A stretch of DNA of 64,000 nt. Source: Oscheius sp. JU75. Its lineage: Eukaryota > Nematoda > Chromadorea > Rhabditida > Rhabditidae. The notes under the pieces were generated by a model. The model saw only the letters and a list, made by a program, of their open reading frames with translations. It was not told where the DNA came from and did not search any database. The translations under genes and the position numbers were made by a program. Below, piece by piece: positions 1 through 13,723 of this stretch. The stretch is from positions 2,728,001-2,792,000 of the forward strand of contig JASJZC010000004.1 in NCBI GenBank assembly GCA_037178855.1, written 5' to 3'. Each line of letters opens with the position of its first letter. Within the stretch, counting starts at the first letter, position 1.

Positions 1-558
1 CTATAGCTGCCGATGATGATGGCTGAGTCACCAACGTGACCTGTATAGAGCTTTCCATTTCGAATGATGGCAACGCTGGATGTGGTTCCTGCTGTACTTT
101 CGTAGCCAGAGGCTGTGCGCGGCCATGTTCCAACAACTTTTGTCATTTCTTCGTGTGTGGTGAGAAAGCCTTCTTTAATGGCGGCCAGGATGTCGTTGTC
201 ATTTTCCGACTCGAACGTCTCGCAAGCCTACAAGTATTGTCAATTAGATAACTTTTTGAAAAACGTATTAAATCGAGAACTGAAAGCAAACCCACCATTA
301 TGTTGCCCAATAAATTTTTGCGAACGAAATCACTGGCTTCCATGCCGCCATGGCCGTCAAAAACGCCAAGAAAAGTAAATTTGACACTTCCATCCTCGTT
401 CCTAATTGTTTCAATATTTACTCGGTCCTCCATGTACTTTCTTCCTCCCTGGAATATCGTTTAATCAAATGAAAAGTTGAAAATATTACCTGATTTGCAG
501 CGACAGTGATTCTGGCATTGGATCCGACTGGGAGACTACTACCGGCTTCTATCTTCAT
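1..558 (-). CDS. PPM1D-like PP2C-family protein phosphatase (5' part, cut by window edge)
   Basis: This is the N-terminal part of a metal-dependent Ser/Thr phosphatase of the PP2C family; the rest lies beyond base 1. The first exon begins at the ATG at 558, an intron of about 42 nt ends at 449, and a second intron removes about 230-296. The protein shows GGRKYMEDR, the acidic metal-binding motif FDGHGG, then GTWPRTASGYESTAGTTSS and HVGDS. The stretch around WPRTASG and STAGTTSS resembles PPM1D/Wip1 more than other PP2C members, which fits a DNA-damage or stress-signalling phosphatase; the exact subfamily is inferred. A TTTTTCAG acceptor lies about 11 nt before the ATG. The gene diverges from the DUSP19-like gene, and the starts are 266 bp apart. 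Confidence 0.85.
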
Positions 559-823
559 GATCCTTAAATCTGAAAAATGTCGAAAATTGAGATGAAGTAG
601 TGTTTGACAAAAAACCGTAAACAAGAAAAGTGGCCGTTTGGTAAGAAGTAAAATGAGCGGGAGAGCGACGATTGACGTCACAGAAATGGGGAGGGGGGTT
701 ACGAGCGTCTCGACACGATTATCATAGTTGAGCGCGTTTCGACGGCAAAGACACCAGTTTCACGAGAAGAAAGATATTACACAGAAAGATTATTCTGGTC
801 CGGTCCTATTAGCTGCAGCGCTT

Positions 824-2082
824 ATGTCCCTATTGGAGAATTTAAATGCGGCGAAAAATAAGCTAAAAACTGTCGAAACAAGGTAATCTGAAAGTGAGAA
901 AGTACAAAGCACGTTTTAGAGTTTTGTTAGCCGATGGTACAGAAATTCAAGAACAAAGAGGCGATGACGGCGTATTTAGGGAAAAACCAGGTGCGTTCAA
1001 CTGTTTGAGAATTTAGAAAAGATTGTAGTTAGGTTTTGTTTGTAAAAGAGAGGGGTGCAAATATGCGTTCCAACATTTTGTTCTAAAAAATGTTAGTGAT
1101 TTTACGAGACAAAACCAAGAAAACAACAACGACAGTTTATGTCATGTTTAGAGAGCAACACCACTAAAAAAAACTGAAAACCGCGTTTGAACGAAATTCC
1201 ATTGGGTGATAAAGAACAACAATTTCTATACGAGACCCGCTAGAGCATGGAGATTCAAACCGACAAGATTTACCGGAAATCGAAAAGATTGGTCTCTTCG
1301 ACTTCGGTACAAGTTGTAAAGAGATTATACTCTCATTGTTACACCAGGGTTCATAAAAGTAAAAGTATAAACCTCAAATATCATTTTCATTGCCTAATCA
1401 AGGTCACAATCTTTCAGGTGTGTCGAATAAGCGCCAAAAAAAGGTGGAACGTTTGAGACGAATGGGATTTGTTGTCGATCTCAAACCAGATCTGAACTTA
1501 GCTGAATGTGTACCCAGTGTATATTTGGGTGAGTCCCAAATATCCAGTCAGTCAATTACCTTACAGGTAGCCAAGACGTTGCAGCTGACTACCAGATTCT
1601 CAAAAACGGAGGTATAACTCACATCGTGAACGTAGCAACCGGAATTCCTAACTTTTTTCCAAAACAATTCCGTTATTTCACTCTAGAGCTGTTAGATCTA
1701 CCGACGACGGATCTCTTCACCCATTTCTACACAGTTACAGAGTGGATCAATGAAGTTGTGATGGCTGGCGGAAAGGTCTTTTCCAATTTACCAAAACGAG
1801 ACATATCTTCAGATTCTAGTACACTGCAATGCCGGTATATCTCGATCCTCCACCTTTGTTCTGGCCTATATGATGAGGTTTCAAAAGATGTCTTTTTCCG
1901 ACGCTATGCGAAAGGCAAAGGAAGCAAGACCAGGCAAGATCTCATTCCCATTATACGAAACATGTTTGTCTAGTGATCAGACCGAACGACGGTTTTATGC
2001 AGCAGTTGCTCAGCTTCGAAAAATCTCTCAAACAGAACCAGTCATAATGAATCTGTCTAACTGTCTAAAATCTGGAAGGTGA
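824..2082 (+). CDS. DUSP19-like dual-specificity phosphatase
   Basis: Five exons join in frame: 824 to about 882, about 921-990, 1418-1528, 1567-1775 and 1813-2082. The early residues TRVLLADG resemble the DUSP19 N-terminus. The catalytic domain runs from YLGSQDVAADYQILK to the signature loop VHCNAGISRSS, which matches HCxxGxxR with catalytic Cys and Arg intact. Dual-specificity phosphatases dephosphorylate Tyr and Ser/Thr, often on MAP-kinase pathway proteins; the substrate here is unknown. The two introns in the catalytic domain are 38 and 37 nt, while intron 2 is 427 nt. The ATG follows a CTGCAG acceptor by 5 nt. The 3' end overlaps the convergent SLC6 gene by about 26 nt if the stop at 2082 is right; the last 40 residues are the least certain. 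Confidence 0.82.
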
Positions 2083-5000
2083 TTTGTTCGGAGCATTGAT
2101 TGGTTGTGGTCTTTTGAGTTGAGACAAGGTTTGACGAGGTCGGGACTCCTAAAAGCCTTTTGGCAGGAGTTGAAAAAGTATTTACCGATTGGGGATCATA
2201 AATGGCAAGAGAACTCATCGATCGTTGTCTATCCACATCAGTCATTCTATCACAAGGAGTAATAGAAATCGACGTGTTCGACTGTGGACCGACAGAGTCC
2301 GTCGAGTAGAATCGACGAATTACCGTCACTCGTTGAGGGTTGATTCCTGAACAATTAATTGTGCCCCTAATGTCTTTTACCGTCCTCATCCTCACTGTCA
2401 CTATCTCCTTGACTCCTGCTCCTAATGGAACTGGACGGTCTGTCGGTCATGGCTCTCGGCGGTTCCGATTTGGCAGCAGGTGATGATCTCGGAGGTGGCG
2501 TGTTTGGGATCTGCGGTGGCTCAGAAATAGATGTACTCTGTAATTCGTTCACTCATTTCGAACAATCACTTACCCTATTATATCCCTCCGGAGAGAGATG
2601 GGTTGTTTTGGTAGTATGAACCGACTCCGTAGTACTAAATGCCCGTTGTCGTCGATTGGCTGCCGCTCTTTCTCGGATGGCTTCCGTCATTAAAAAAGCA
2701 TTCGAAGCTGGTGGTGAGCCGAAAAGAGTGATTTCTTTTGTGGTTCCTTGTGACGTGATTGAAGCCTCGAAAGAGTTCTGACTTTCCGAGCGTCCCAGGT
2801 TTCGATCTTCTTGGAAATCCTTGAGTCGACCGACTCGCCATCCGTAGTTGTCTTCGACTTGAATGGCTGTTACTGACCGTTCAGTGTTCCCACGCGACAA
2901 TGGATCAATGTACTGGAAATGTTCATCCTAATAGACAGAAGAGATACCATGTAAGTATTTTCTCTCATGGCGGCCCTTCTTCTTTTTGAACTTCTGGGCT
3001 CTTCTTCCGGTTCTATATCACTCTCTTGTTGAGGAATTTCCAATTGCGACCATTTTGATCCATCAAGTATGGAGTTGAAGGTCTGAAGACTACAAGAGAA
3101 GGATAACTAAATTACCTTTCCCGTTTTCCAAGCCTTGTGCAGTTCCAAACCAAACAATATAGGAATCGCCAAGAGTGGGGCAGTTACCAATACCCAGGCA
3201 AGAGACTAATGACATCTATAGTTGAGTGTCAATAACAACACTCACTTCGTATGCCCACGGGACTGGATTTACTCCTATTCTGATCCTTTTCCATGTTGTT
3301 AAGAATAACATCGTAGCTACCTAAAAAAAAATGATAATCCATTCTAGTTGTTTATCGTTCAAACTATCAGAATAACGGGCGTGGCGATACTCCAGCAGTA
3401 TTTGACGAATAATCCTCCTGGACCAATGACGTAAGAGATCCTCTGACTTGGTGTTAAAGTAGACCATCGCTGAAGAAGAGGAACTCGCAGCATGCAAGTG
3501 ATGTTCCGAAGAAAATTGTTCACACCTAGAGAATGACATGTTTACGCAGAAAATGCATACCATAAACGTGAGAGACGAGAAGGAGTAGAAGAAGAAGACA
3601 GAGAGTGACAGTCCATGAGGCGATGAGGCTGTCTATAGAGTGGAAGAGGAGGGCGCCTCCCTGGAAGCGTGTTTTGAAGAATCAAAACTATCACACTTTT
3701 GTGCAAAGTGGTAGGCCGAGAACAAATCCGAAAACCGAGAAAAGAAGAAAGAGTCGTGTCTCGAATCGCTGGTTCTTTGAACCAAACTGAGCTAAGAGAG
3801 AGGAAGTGACGAGGCGAACCCTGAAGACAAAAAGAATTCTTAGATACACAGAATTTACCAAGAGTACTGGGCATCAACTACAGCCAAGGTCATTGCCAAT
3901 GCGAAAAGTCCAAACCAAAGATGGCCGCCTTGGACAGTTTCGGTCATCGAGGGAAGGATCACAAGTGTGAAGTAACGAGGTTCAAACACTGGGAATATCA
4001 GTAAGATTCGAAGAGACACTCACCTGCCAGGCGATGAACATCAATTCCAGAAAGATGTGAAAGATTGCCGGCAAAGGAGAAGACGACCAGAGCAGCCAGA
4101 AACGAGCAGAGAATTGTGCTGAAAAAGTTGGCTCAAGTTTTTAATCGTCAACCTTGACACGAAAATGGCTGAATCTCTATAAATATTGTTTCGGAATCGG
4201 TTGAGAGCAGCCAATGGAATCAAGGGTCCACCGCATAGAGCCAGCTCGAACAGGACTTGTTCCAGACAGCTCAGCCATAACTGAAAGTGATGATCTGAAA
4301 GGAACTTTTTTTTTGTTACCTCAATAGAATATAGTTTTTTGAAATTGAAGCTGAACAGGTAAGAGAGACCAATTGATGCGCCGGGCAGAGAACTGCCACA
4401 TAAGCAGAGGATAATCAGCTGGGAAAAATAATTTACTTTCATTCGAGTTCATACCATGAAAATTGGAAAGGTAGCAGTGAATTGGGTGGTCGGAGTAGAT
4501 TTGAGATAGACTAGTGCTGTTAGAAGCCAGGCAGCGGCTAGGCCGGCAACCAGGGAAGGTTCAAGAGCGCCAATAAGTCCTCCAGAAAGATGAAGAATAT
4601 TTGAGCTGAAAACATTTTGTTGGAAGATTAGAAGAACAAACTGTAGAAATGCCTCAGTTGATAGAAGAGTAGAATTCGAGATCTGACATGAGTCAAGGGA
4701 TCCGACGGCACAGCACGAACGAGTGGAGGTCAGATCTACAGATGGAATCAGGAGTTCCAATACTGACTTACTCCTTTCACAACTTGACCATGGAAGAGAT
4801 GAGGTAAAGACAATATCTGTGAGATAAAACAAAGACCAAGTAGCGTAAACGTTGAAGTAGAGGCAGAAGGGAATGGCCATGAGAACTAGTGCCCAACCGA
4901 GACCTGAAAACAGGTCTTTGAGTCTAGACACAATGTACCTGAAGCAGCTGAGGCAATTCGTTCCATAGCCTTGATGGGTCCCATGGCGGCAAATTGACCG

Positions 5001-5471
5001 ATGCAAAACAGTAGATAGGCCAAAGGAAAGCCGACCAGTAAGTGTAGAAGGAGGTATGGGATAAGAACAATACCTTCGAGGCACGTTTTACGGATTACAA
5101 GGAGTCAATACCACTGAACCGATAGACGAGAGCAGGGAACTTTATGATATTGCCGATTCCAATGACAAGAGCCATACTATGCGAGAGAAAATCATTCTAA
5201 ACCTTCTTTAGTGTCTCTCGAATCAGTCTCTTACCTGAGACTTCCACAACTGTCTGACTTCGTACTTCCTCTCCATATAATAATTCTCTTTTCTGTGAAT
5301 ATACCACCATTTTCTTTGAGGTACAGATTGAGGCAGAGATTCGGGAGAAATTACTTCCACTGCTGACTGAAAACTGACCAGTATAGAGAAAAGACAAAAT
5401 GTGAAAGCCAATGCGAAACCATGAACGGATATGCCATTGACACGGTCGTAATATGACTTTCTATAGTTCAA
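2057..5471 (-). CDS. Divergent SLC6-family (sodium-dependent neurotransmitter-type) transporter
   Basis: This is a multi-exon membrane transporter. Family marks appear in order: TM1-like GIGNIIKFPALVYRFSG near 5,090-5,170, FNVYATWSLFYL and SSLPWSSC (the SLC6 YN..WxLYYL and LPWxxC motifs) near 4,780-4,870, LPGASIGLSYL near 4,380, and ALNRFRNNIYRDS (family NKFNNNCYRD) near 4,170-4,220. The membrane core is followed by a long Ser/Pro-rich cytosolic tail ending at 2057; its final intron is 34 nt. SLC6 proteins co-transport amines or amino acids with Na+ and Cl-. The canonical TM1 GxGNxWRFPY has lost Trp and has Lys for Arg, so substrate and ion coupling cannot be assumed. The 5' end is unresolved: no convincing ATG was found in frame and at least one exon upstream of 5,230 is uncertain. 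Confidence 0.8.
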
Positions 5472-6006
5472 TTTTCCGGGGAGATCCTATGAAACAAGAA
5501 CATCTGGGTTTTTGCCATTAATCAGTCCCGGTGTCTGGCGACGAACCTTCGTCTTGTGGACGAGACATTGCGCACTTTGCCACTGCGCCACCAAGTGCAA
5601 TTTGTGGGGGCTCGACAAGGACTGCCTCATAGGAATCTATCAAGGTGGAACAAGTTGTATTTTGCCATATGCTGCCAGACTTTTTTTTCCGTTTGAAACA
5701 AGCATTGTAAATTGGATTTTTGGTCATTAAGAGTTCGGCGCAGAGAGCATGAGAATTTTTCCCTGTTTGAACCCGCGCCATCCACAATTTTTGAAAGGCA
5801 AATGCCCATTTCATTCCTCTCTAGCCAGTTTTTTCTACACCCTTTCCTTGTTTATTTTTTGTAGTAAAACTGACCGAGCTTGCTATGGATTTGACGCTCG
5901 TTGCACCATCATATGTGGTAAAAGAAGAAATGTATCGAACACGAGTATTTGGCTTATCCTTCTTCTTTTTTTCTCTCGAGGACGTTCTAAAATTGTTTTC
6001 GTGTGA
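5472..6006. other. Unassigned stretch upstream of the SLC6 gene
   Basis: This stretch lies between the SLC6 5' region and the small coiled-coil gene. It may contain the missing first exon(s) of the transporter: a minus-strand frame without stops runs from about 5,518 to 5,814. I could not join it in phase to the TM1 exon. No other feature is seen. Confidence 0.4.
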
Positions 6007-6397
6007 CTAAATTTCTCGCTCAAACCTATTCAATATCCTCTCAGTTTCATCTGCATGACATACACACTCTAGATAGAACTGGGCTGCTTCATTGGCATTC
6101 GTTGAAAGTAATTCTCTCATTTTGATGATTTTCTGCTCCATTTCCTAAAAGTGACTAATCCCGGTACATTTACCTTGATACTTTTGTTCTTTTCTGGACG
6201 GAATCTCTCGTGCAGCGACGATGTAGATCATTTCTTCGAGCAAGCGCTTCGATTTGTAGCCGCAATGCTCCTTTCCATTCGTGTGTCATCTGAGAAAAAA
6301 CGGGTGTGGGTGGTTGAAAAACAGTAGGCAGGTGGATTCCTGCATCTGAGAATTGACCTAAGGTCTCAGAAACAGGTTTTTGGTAGCTGCCATCCAT
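6007..6397 (-). CDS. Small charged coiled-coil protein, unrecognised
   Basis: Two exons are joined by a 37 nt intron (start GTATCAAGG, end TTTTAG, near 6,147-6,183), giving about 115 residues from the ATG at 6397. The second half is rich in Lys, Arg and Glu and looks helical: EMEQKIIKMRELLSTNANEA followed by an AAQFYLECVC stretch and HADETERILNRFE. No family is recognised; small subunits of vesicle-tethering, kinetochore or Mediator assemblies often look like this, but that is only a possibility. An ATTCAG acceptor lies 10 nt before the ATG. The gene is divergent from mL45 with 262 bp between starts. Confidence 0.6.
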
Positions 6398-6659
6398 TTG
6401 GCGAACCCTGAATTTCCTGGGACAGGAATTACTGGGACTGTTTTTTTGTTACTGTTTTGTTCTAATTGTTTTTCGAGATCTCTGATTCAAAATTTCAGTA
6501 GCTTTGAATTGTGCTCTCACATTTCTGAATTCTTCCTGTCAAGTAATCACGCTCCATCTGTGCCTTCAACATTCTTCTTGTCTCAAATTTTACAGTCCTT
6601 TAAATCATCCTTTTCCTGCTTATATTTTTGCTTGCTTTTTTTACTAACCAGTTTCAGGA

Positions 6660-7938
6660 ATGTTGGGACGTTTTTGTCCTACAGTATCCGCAAGCCGTAC
6701 AACAACTGCCCTTCTTCAAGCCGTCTCATCTGTACAAGTTCAAACAGCCGATGTCCATCATCATTTAGAACGCCACGACCTGCAGCGGTTGGTCTTTAGA
6801 ATTGTTGTAAGTCATCTTTACAGGTTTTTGGGAATCAAGAGATCAAACAAGGCCCGAGCCAATCGAAATACCCATGTGAACGAGAAACTGTTTCGAAAAG
6901 TTGGTCAATTTTCCTTTCGCACGAAAGATATGTTCAGATGCGTGGCAGAAAAACTGTTATAGTCGATCTCCCTGATGACGTTGAAGAAAGACGGCTAGAA
7001 GCTCTCTCTCCTTCCGACATGCGAATAGAAATGTTGAAAAAGGGCATCAACCCGTACAAAGAGGTCAGCCCTCGTGTCTGGCAAGAATCCCAGTACACCA
7101 TGCAGTCTTTTCGTAAGTATTATTAAGTTTTATTGATGATTCATCATTCAGATGCTGTTTTCGATCCCTATGTGAAGCCCGAAAAATTAGGGCTGTCTAT
7201 TTCGAAAGAAACCTACGAGGACATTAAAACGCGAAGTTTGAGCAAATGGCACAACTGGAAAAATGGTGTCAATCGAATTCGCAAGAAGGAGGGAATGCAG
7301 AAGTTCGATCCAAAGACTTTCGGCCCAACAGCAGAAGAGATTTACGTACAATCTCACAAAGCTCTTCAGGAGAGAAACAAGCTGTCTTTGCACAAACTGA
7401 TCACAGAAAATGCTTATCTGGTATGTTTTCCGTCTGTTATAAAGTTTTTTTTTCAGAAGATGTGGCCAGATGTGGAGCAAGGTTCGATCAAATGGGAGCT
7501 GGTTGAGTGGAAAGAACCTTCGCGTGTAGTGACGATCCGTTGTGCCGACAATCCTTACCAGTCTGGAAACGATATCGCTCAGCTCACTGTAAGAATGCAT
7601 TCCGTGCAGGTATTTTTTCTTTCAGATCTTCAATATTCACTCTTGTTTAGAAACTGGCTGTCTACGACCGTTTCGGTCACCTAATTCTTGGCTCTGAAAC
7701 GGAACCTAAAGAAGTAGTTGAGTACGTAGTGTTCGAGAACCACATCGCCGTAATTGATGGCATTTGGCGATTGCACGACAAGGTCTATCCGAAATGGAGC
7801 GAGAAGAAACAAGGAACTCTGGTTGAATACGAGTTGGAGGGTGACGAAAATGATGCCGCACCGATCGCTCCTACGAGTCTTCCTTTGAGAGCCGCGAAAC
7901 TGCAAGAGGAACAGAAGAATATGAAGCAGGAGGAATAG
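6660..7938 (+). CDS. MRPL45: Mitochondrial ribosomal protein mL45 (MRPL45)
   Basis: This is a large-subunit protein of the mitochondrial ribosome with a Tim44-like fold, placed near the exit tunnel in known structures. The start is the ATG at 6660, two bases after GTTTCAG. A basic, Ser/Thr-rich N-terminus fits a mitochondrial presequence. Introns are 6900-6937, 7113-7151, 7421-7456 and 7610-7650 (38, 39, 36 and 41 nt); a further 36 nt in-frame intron may exist near 6,790-6,826. Diagnostic segments are FDPYVKPE, SLHKLITENAYL, QLTVRMHSVQKLAVYDRFGH and EYVVFENHI, closely matching animal MRPL45. DSS1 follows 163 bp downstream on the same strand. Confidence 0.95.
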
Positions 7939-8100
7939 TTTTCTGAAATTTATTTAGGAATAGAAGAGATATTGTTATCACTTTTTGTTGTTTTGCTTTC
8001 AAAATGATTTTGCTCATCATCTGTTTGTTTGTTTTACGGTTCAGACCGACGTATACCATTTTAACTTGTTTTATTCTCCCATGACCGGAATAGCTTAGAA

Positions 8101-8377
8101 ATGTCGACTGTTGCTACCAAGAAAGACGTCTCCAAGGACAAAGCTCCCGAAAAAATCAAGAAGACTCTGGATGATGAGGAGTTCGAGGAATTTCCAGTTC
8201 AGGTTAGTTTTGTCCGTCGAAATATATAGATGAATTTAGGAATGGGCTGAAAAGGCTGATGACGCAGAAGACGACGATGTAAACGTCTGGGAGGACAACT
8301 GGGACGACGAGACCAACGAAAGCGAGTTCTCGAAGCAGCTGAAGGAAGAGTTGGCCAAGAAGGGACACAAGGTTTAA
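8101..8377 (+). CDS. SEM1: DSS1/SEM1, 26S proteasome lid and BRCA2-binding small acidic protein
   Basis: The protein is about 79 residues in two exons split by a 37 nt intron at 8203-8239. It has the hallmark acidic and Trp-containing DSS1 segments: DDEEFEEFPVQEW, then DDDVNVWEDNWDDET, then a C-terminal helix FSKQLKEELAKKG. Sem1/DSS1 is a stoichiometric subunit of the proteasome lid and also joins TREX-2 and BRCA2 complexes. The length is normal for the family. The ATG lies two bases after an AGCTTAG acceptor-like site, and the gene sits 163 bp after mL45, so co-transcription is possible. It is tail-to-tail with the Rpp25-like gene (94 bp between stops). Confidence 0.96.
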
Positions 8378-8470
8378 CTCGATTTCTCTCGTGCCTGGGA
8401 CGGTCTCCCCCTACTATCCTGTTACCAATCCACGGTTTTATCTATTTATTCCCGAATAATACAACTGTCT

Positions 8471-9125
8471 TCACTCGTCAGCTTTGATCTCTTCGAGGAC
8501 GCTGCGTCTTTCATGTGCCAGGCGGGACATTTCATTCTTCTCCGGTCGTTCCCATCGATTCTTCTGCAAACCTCTGGATCTTTTCTTAGTCTGCTGCTTG
8601 CTTCCTTCCTTCGTTTCTATTGGCACTGTCGATTGCATGCTGAAGAGAGGGTGTAAGCTGAATTATTAAGGGGAAAAGAACCTCAGACACTGGAACTCTA
8701 CAGGGAAGGGATCCTTTGATATCAGAATGTACATCACTGGCGTTTCAATAGTCACTCTCAGTCTGTCCAGATTTTCGATGATAGGATCCCAGAAAACGTG
8801 TTTCTTGGCCGTTTGCAACGAATTCCATTGATAAACCGCGGTCTGAATAGGCTCTTTGTAAGAATGTGTGAACAAAACATACTTGTGAACCCCGTTTGAA
8901 GACTTCGACACAACTGATACACTTATCGGCAGCGTCTCCGACTCCTTCGAAAATGATGTGTCTGCAGTTTTTGTCTTCCAACAACTTGTCTACATGGTCC
9001 AGAATATGAGCAAACTTTGTGTTCCTCTTCACTTTCATTACAACGACGCCTTCGGTATACTGAGGAGGAAAACTTGGAGATGCTTCAACCTGCTCCTCCT
9101 GATCAGATGGGACGTAGTTTTCCAT
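8471..9125 (-). CDS. Alba-domain protein, Rpp25-like (RNase P/MRP subunit type)
   Basis: Three exons give about 190 residues. Introns are 8854-8890 (37 nt) and a 42 nt intron near 8,645-8,690; both join in phase. The Alba core reads VVVMKVKRNTKFAHILDHV, then HIIFEGVGDAADKCISCVEV (the RNA-binding Alba motif), then RLRVTIETPVMYILISKDPF. The strand order and the LSKDP-like end fit the Rpp25 branch rather than Rpp20. Rpp25 binds the RNase P and MRP RNAs in the nucleolus for tRNA and rRNA processing. A Lys/Arg-rich tail follows the Alba fold and ends at the stop at 8471. Ending the gene at the in-frame TAA near 8,666 is possible if the last intron is retained. Confidence 0.82.
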
Positions 9126-9736
9126 TCTTATAACTTTTAGAGGTTTTAGCCAAACTGGAATGTAATAAAGTCGAAAAAACAAGTCAAACCGAAAGCGAGA
9201 TTAACTGAACAGTTCATTGATCACATAACATATTTTAAGTGGAACCAACACCATGTTAAGCTACTAATTTTGAAAAGAAAGTGATCAAAACACATATAAC
9301 GATAGCCTTACAGAAATCTTACTGTGTAAAAAGTGTTTTCAGTGGAAAAACCGGGGTAGTGTACAGGAGACAGGTGTAGGTGACCAGTAAACGACCAAGT
9401 GGTTTTTCGCGGAGAAAGAAGAGAGGTGCAAGAGGGGGCCCGAATACCGCCTGAAAACATCTTTTCAATGCAGATAAAAGGAAGAAACTAACCCTTGACC
9501 GCGGAGCGCGACAGCACGGACATGCTCGAACGTCTTGTGACAGGACCTGCTTCCTGGGCACTGCGACACGGCGGCTGGGCTGATGATTGGGAAGAAAAGG
9601 GAAATTTAGAAGAAGATAACTGCAAAGCTACTGGAAGAAATGGAACAATTTTAGTGGGAAAAACTAGGGAGAAAACATTGATATTACTACAAAAAGATGG
9701 AGGAGAAAGCCAATCACTGCCAGCCGCCGCGGGCAA
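9126..9736. other. Intergenic stretch, eRF1 3' side to Rpp25-like 5' side
   Basis: There is no gene I can support. Open frames exist on both strands at 9,488-9,743, but neither has a credible start or recognisable sequence. The stretch probably holds the eRF1 3' UTR and the Rpp25-like upstream region. Confidence 0.5.
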
Positions 9737-11426
<1,690 letters not shown>

Positions 11427-13723
11427 CCTCAAAATAGACTGGTAAAGTGGGAAAACAAAGTGATTAGAGTACAAATCCTAAAAATGGCCAATAAAATGCA
11501 GGGAGCTCATTTTCGTTAGTAAGTTTGGTGTTTTCTCTTTCTGAATAACTTTCGATGCTGGCTTCGGTGGCGAAATAATAAAAACTCGGGGACTGAGGGT
11601 GGAAGGGAGTGAAAATAATTCAAAACACAACGGCCTGTTGGTCGTCTGCCTAAAGGACTGCCTCGAATTCCCGTTCGTGGTGAGACGCGCGTCCTCCAGA
11701 TTCTGGGTTTTCCCTGGTTAAACGTTTCTCCTTTTCCAAGTACTTCAACACAGAATGAGAAGGTAGAGAACAGAACTAATTCGCTAGGGGTCCCGCGAGT
11801 CTTGGTAACCAACAAAGGTGTACACCGAAACTTGATGTTTCGTTGGGGGTCCAGTCTTCAGACTAGTAAAATGTTTTTTTTCCACTGACCGGATAACTAC
11901 CAATTTAGATACTAACCCCGCTTGCACAAGTTTGAAGAGGGCTACTGACCGGTCACACTGCACAACTGTTACCGTGAAGAACCAGTTTCGAATAATTGCA
12001 TAGCTTGTGTTCAATAATTTGATCTTTTGCTTTTTTCACGAAAGACAGAAGAGAAACTGAACAGAACATTGCAATTCTCCAAGCTACGCCAAAGACCTCT
12101 TATCTCCCGCCTTTTATTTCTTGGAAAGCTCCAAGCTCCTATCTTTCCAAAACAATAGTCGGCCCCATTTGCTAAGCTGTCAGTCGTTGGGGTTAGTCCC
12201 ACTATCAGAGCCTTATCTCAACTGTCTGTTCATCAAAAAGCCATCTGTCGGTCCCAAAGATCTTTTCATTTTTCTTTCTTTCCAATGACATATTGATTTT
12301 TCGGGGTCGTCCAGTTTAATAGAACCTGAGAGACGACGTTCTATGACCCCTGTCTTTCTCATCCTTATCACGATCCAATCGATTACTCTTTCCTCGATTT
12401 GAACCTATCCAGAGTGTCACGTTGTGATCACTTGTTTACACTTTGAGTCCGACCCGTCTGTCTCTTCTTGTTCTGTCTGTTAGAGTATGAGTCACGAGAA
12501 AGACGTGATCACTCTTAGGAAGAGATCAACATTTCCTCTAAAAATTGTGAAATCTTTGGAGTTAGAGACGTCCCATCCCAATTAAGGACATTCTATCTGG
12601 ACAGTATTTAAGCTCTCTCAGAGTCGCCCATAATTTTTCCTTTTCAAGGTCGACTCCTACTTTTTACTCCTCGTTTCATTTTATGGAAGGTCGCCGCCTC
12701 TGTCCATCTGTTTCTTTTTATTTCTAGAACAGCTTTTCATCATTCTCACTGTTTAGTCTGATAGAAAAAATGAATCAAGCAAACAGTTTATTCGAGTCTC
12801 CCAGGGAGCCTGGCCCCTTTTAACTAATCTGTACACATTTTTTTCAACAACCATCCTTACACAACAAATTCGAGCAAGAACAGTTGTCCTGATCTCACCT
12901 TCACTATCTAAAGCGCGATGGATTCTGTGGCGGACTCTATTTAGTTGTTTGTTTGTCCGTGGTCACGAAATAAAAGCGAGCCAATTATGTTGTCCAGGAG
13001 TTTTGTTGTTCGGAAACAGTTAGTTATTGCCTAAATTAGGTGGCAAGTCAACTTTGGATGCGCAGAACTTGGTTTTTGTCCCAATGAACCCACTGGGAGT
13101 CTATTGTTACTACGAAACGCCAATACAAACTAAAGATAAACAAAAGACGGCGAAGCCGGTGACGGAGATGGCTGGGACTCACCTATCTTTCATTCTATTC
13201 CTGTCACTAGATCTCCATTCCTCAGTCTTCCCCACTCTCTAAACACGTCATTTCCTCTTGTGACCCTAATCTCTGCGAGCGTATTGTTTTGTCTGACTGC
13301 TAAATTGAGCAGGAGCCAAAAGAGATCTCGTGGGAGAGATGTCTGGGTGGACCAAGAGTACAAAAGAACTCACTTTAATTCTCAAAACCGGCGCTGCAAC
13401 ATCTTCCAGTTGTTCTCGTTGGACAGTGATTCCACTAGTCCTGGTTGTAAGCGCTCGGGAGCACAATAGCGAGGCATTGTTGGAAAAAGTACCTGTGAAA
13501 AAACTTCTGAATAGTATAAAATAGTAAAGGAGTCCATCTATCGTGTTCTCTCTCCTTATATAGTGTTTCCCTTACGTCTCTTTTGTCCAAGTATTGCACA
13601 ATGTTGGCCACAGATGTGGAAACACCTAGTTCTATTTACTTCTTTTATGAACAAGATGCAAATGGAACAATTCTAATTTGTTTTAGACCAATGACCCGTT
13701 GATTATTCTGCAAATACTGAAAC
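11427..13723. other. 2.3 kb gap between divergent eRF1 and SREBP genes
   Basis: I see no coding exon that joins to either neighbour and no recognisable RNA gene. The region is pyrimidine-rich on the + strand in parts and contains two TGATCAC palindromes (near 12,425 and 12,508). It most likely holds the SREBP promoter, 5' UTR and possible upstream exons. A TTGTTTTAG acceptor at about 13,686 precedes the SREBP start. Confidence 0.5.
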
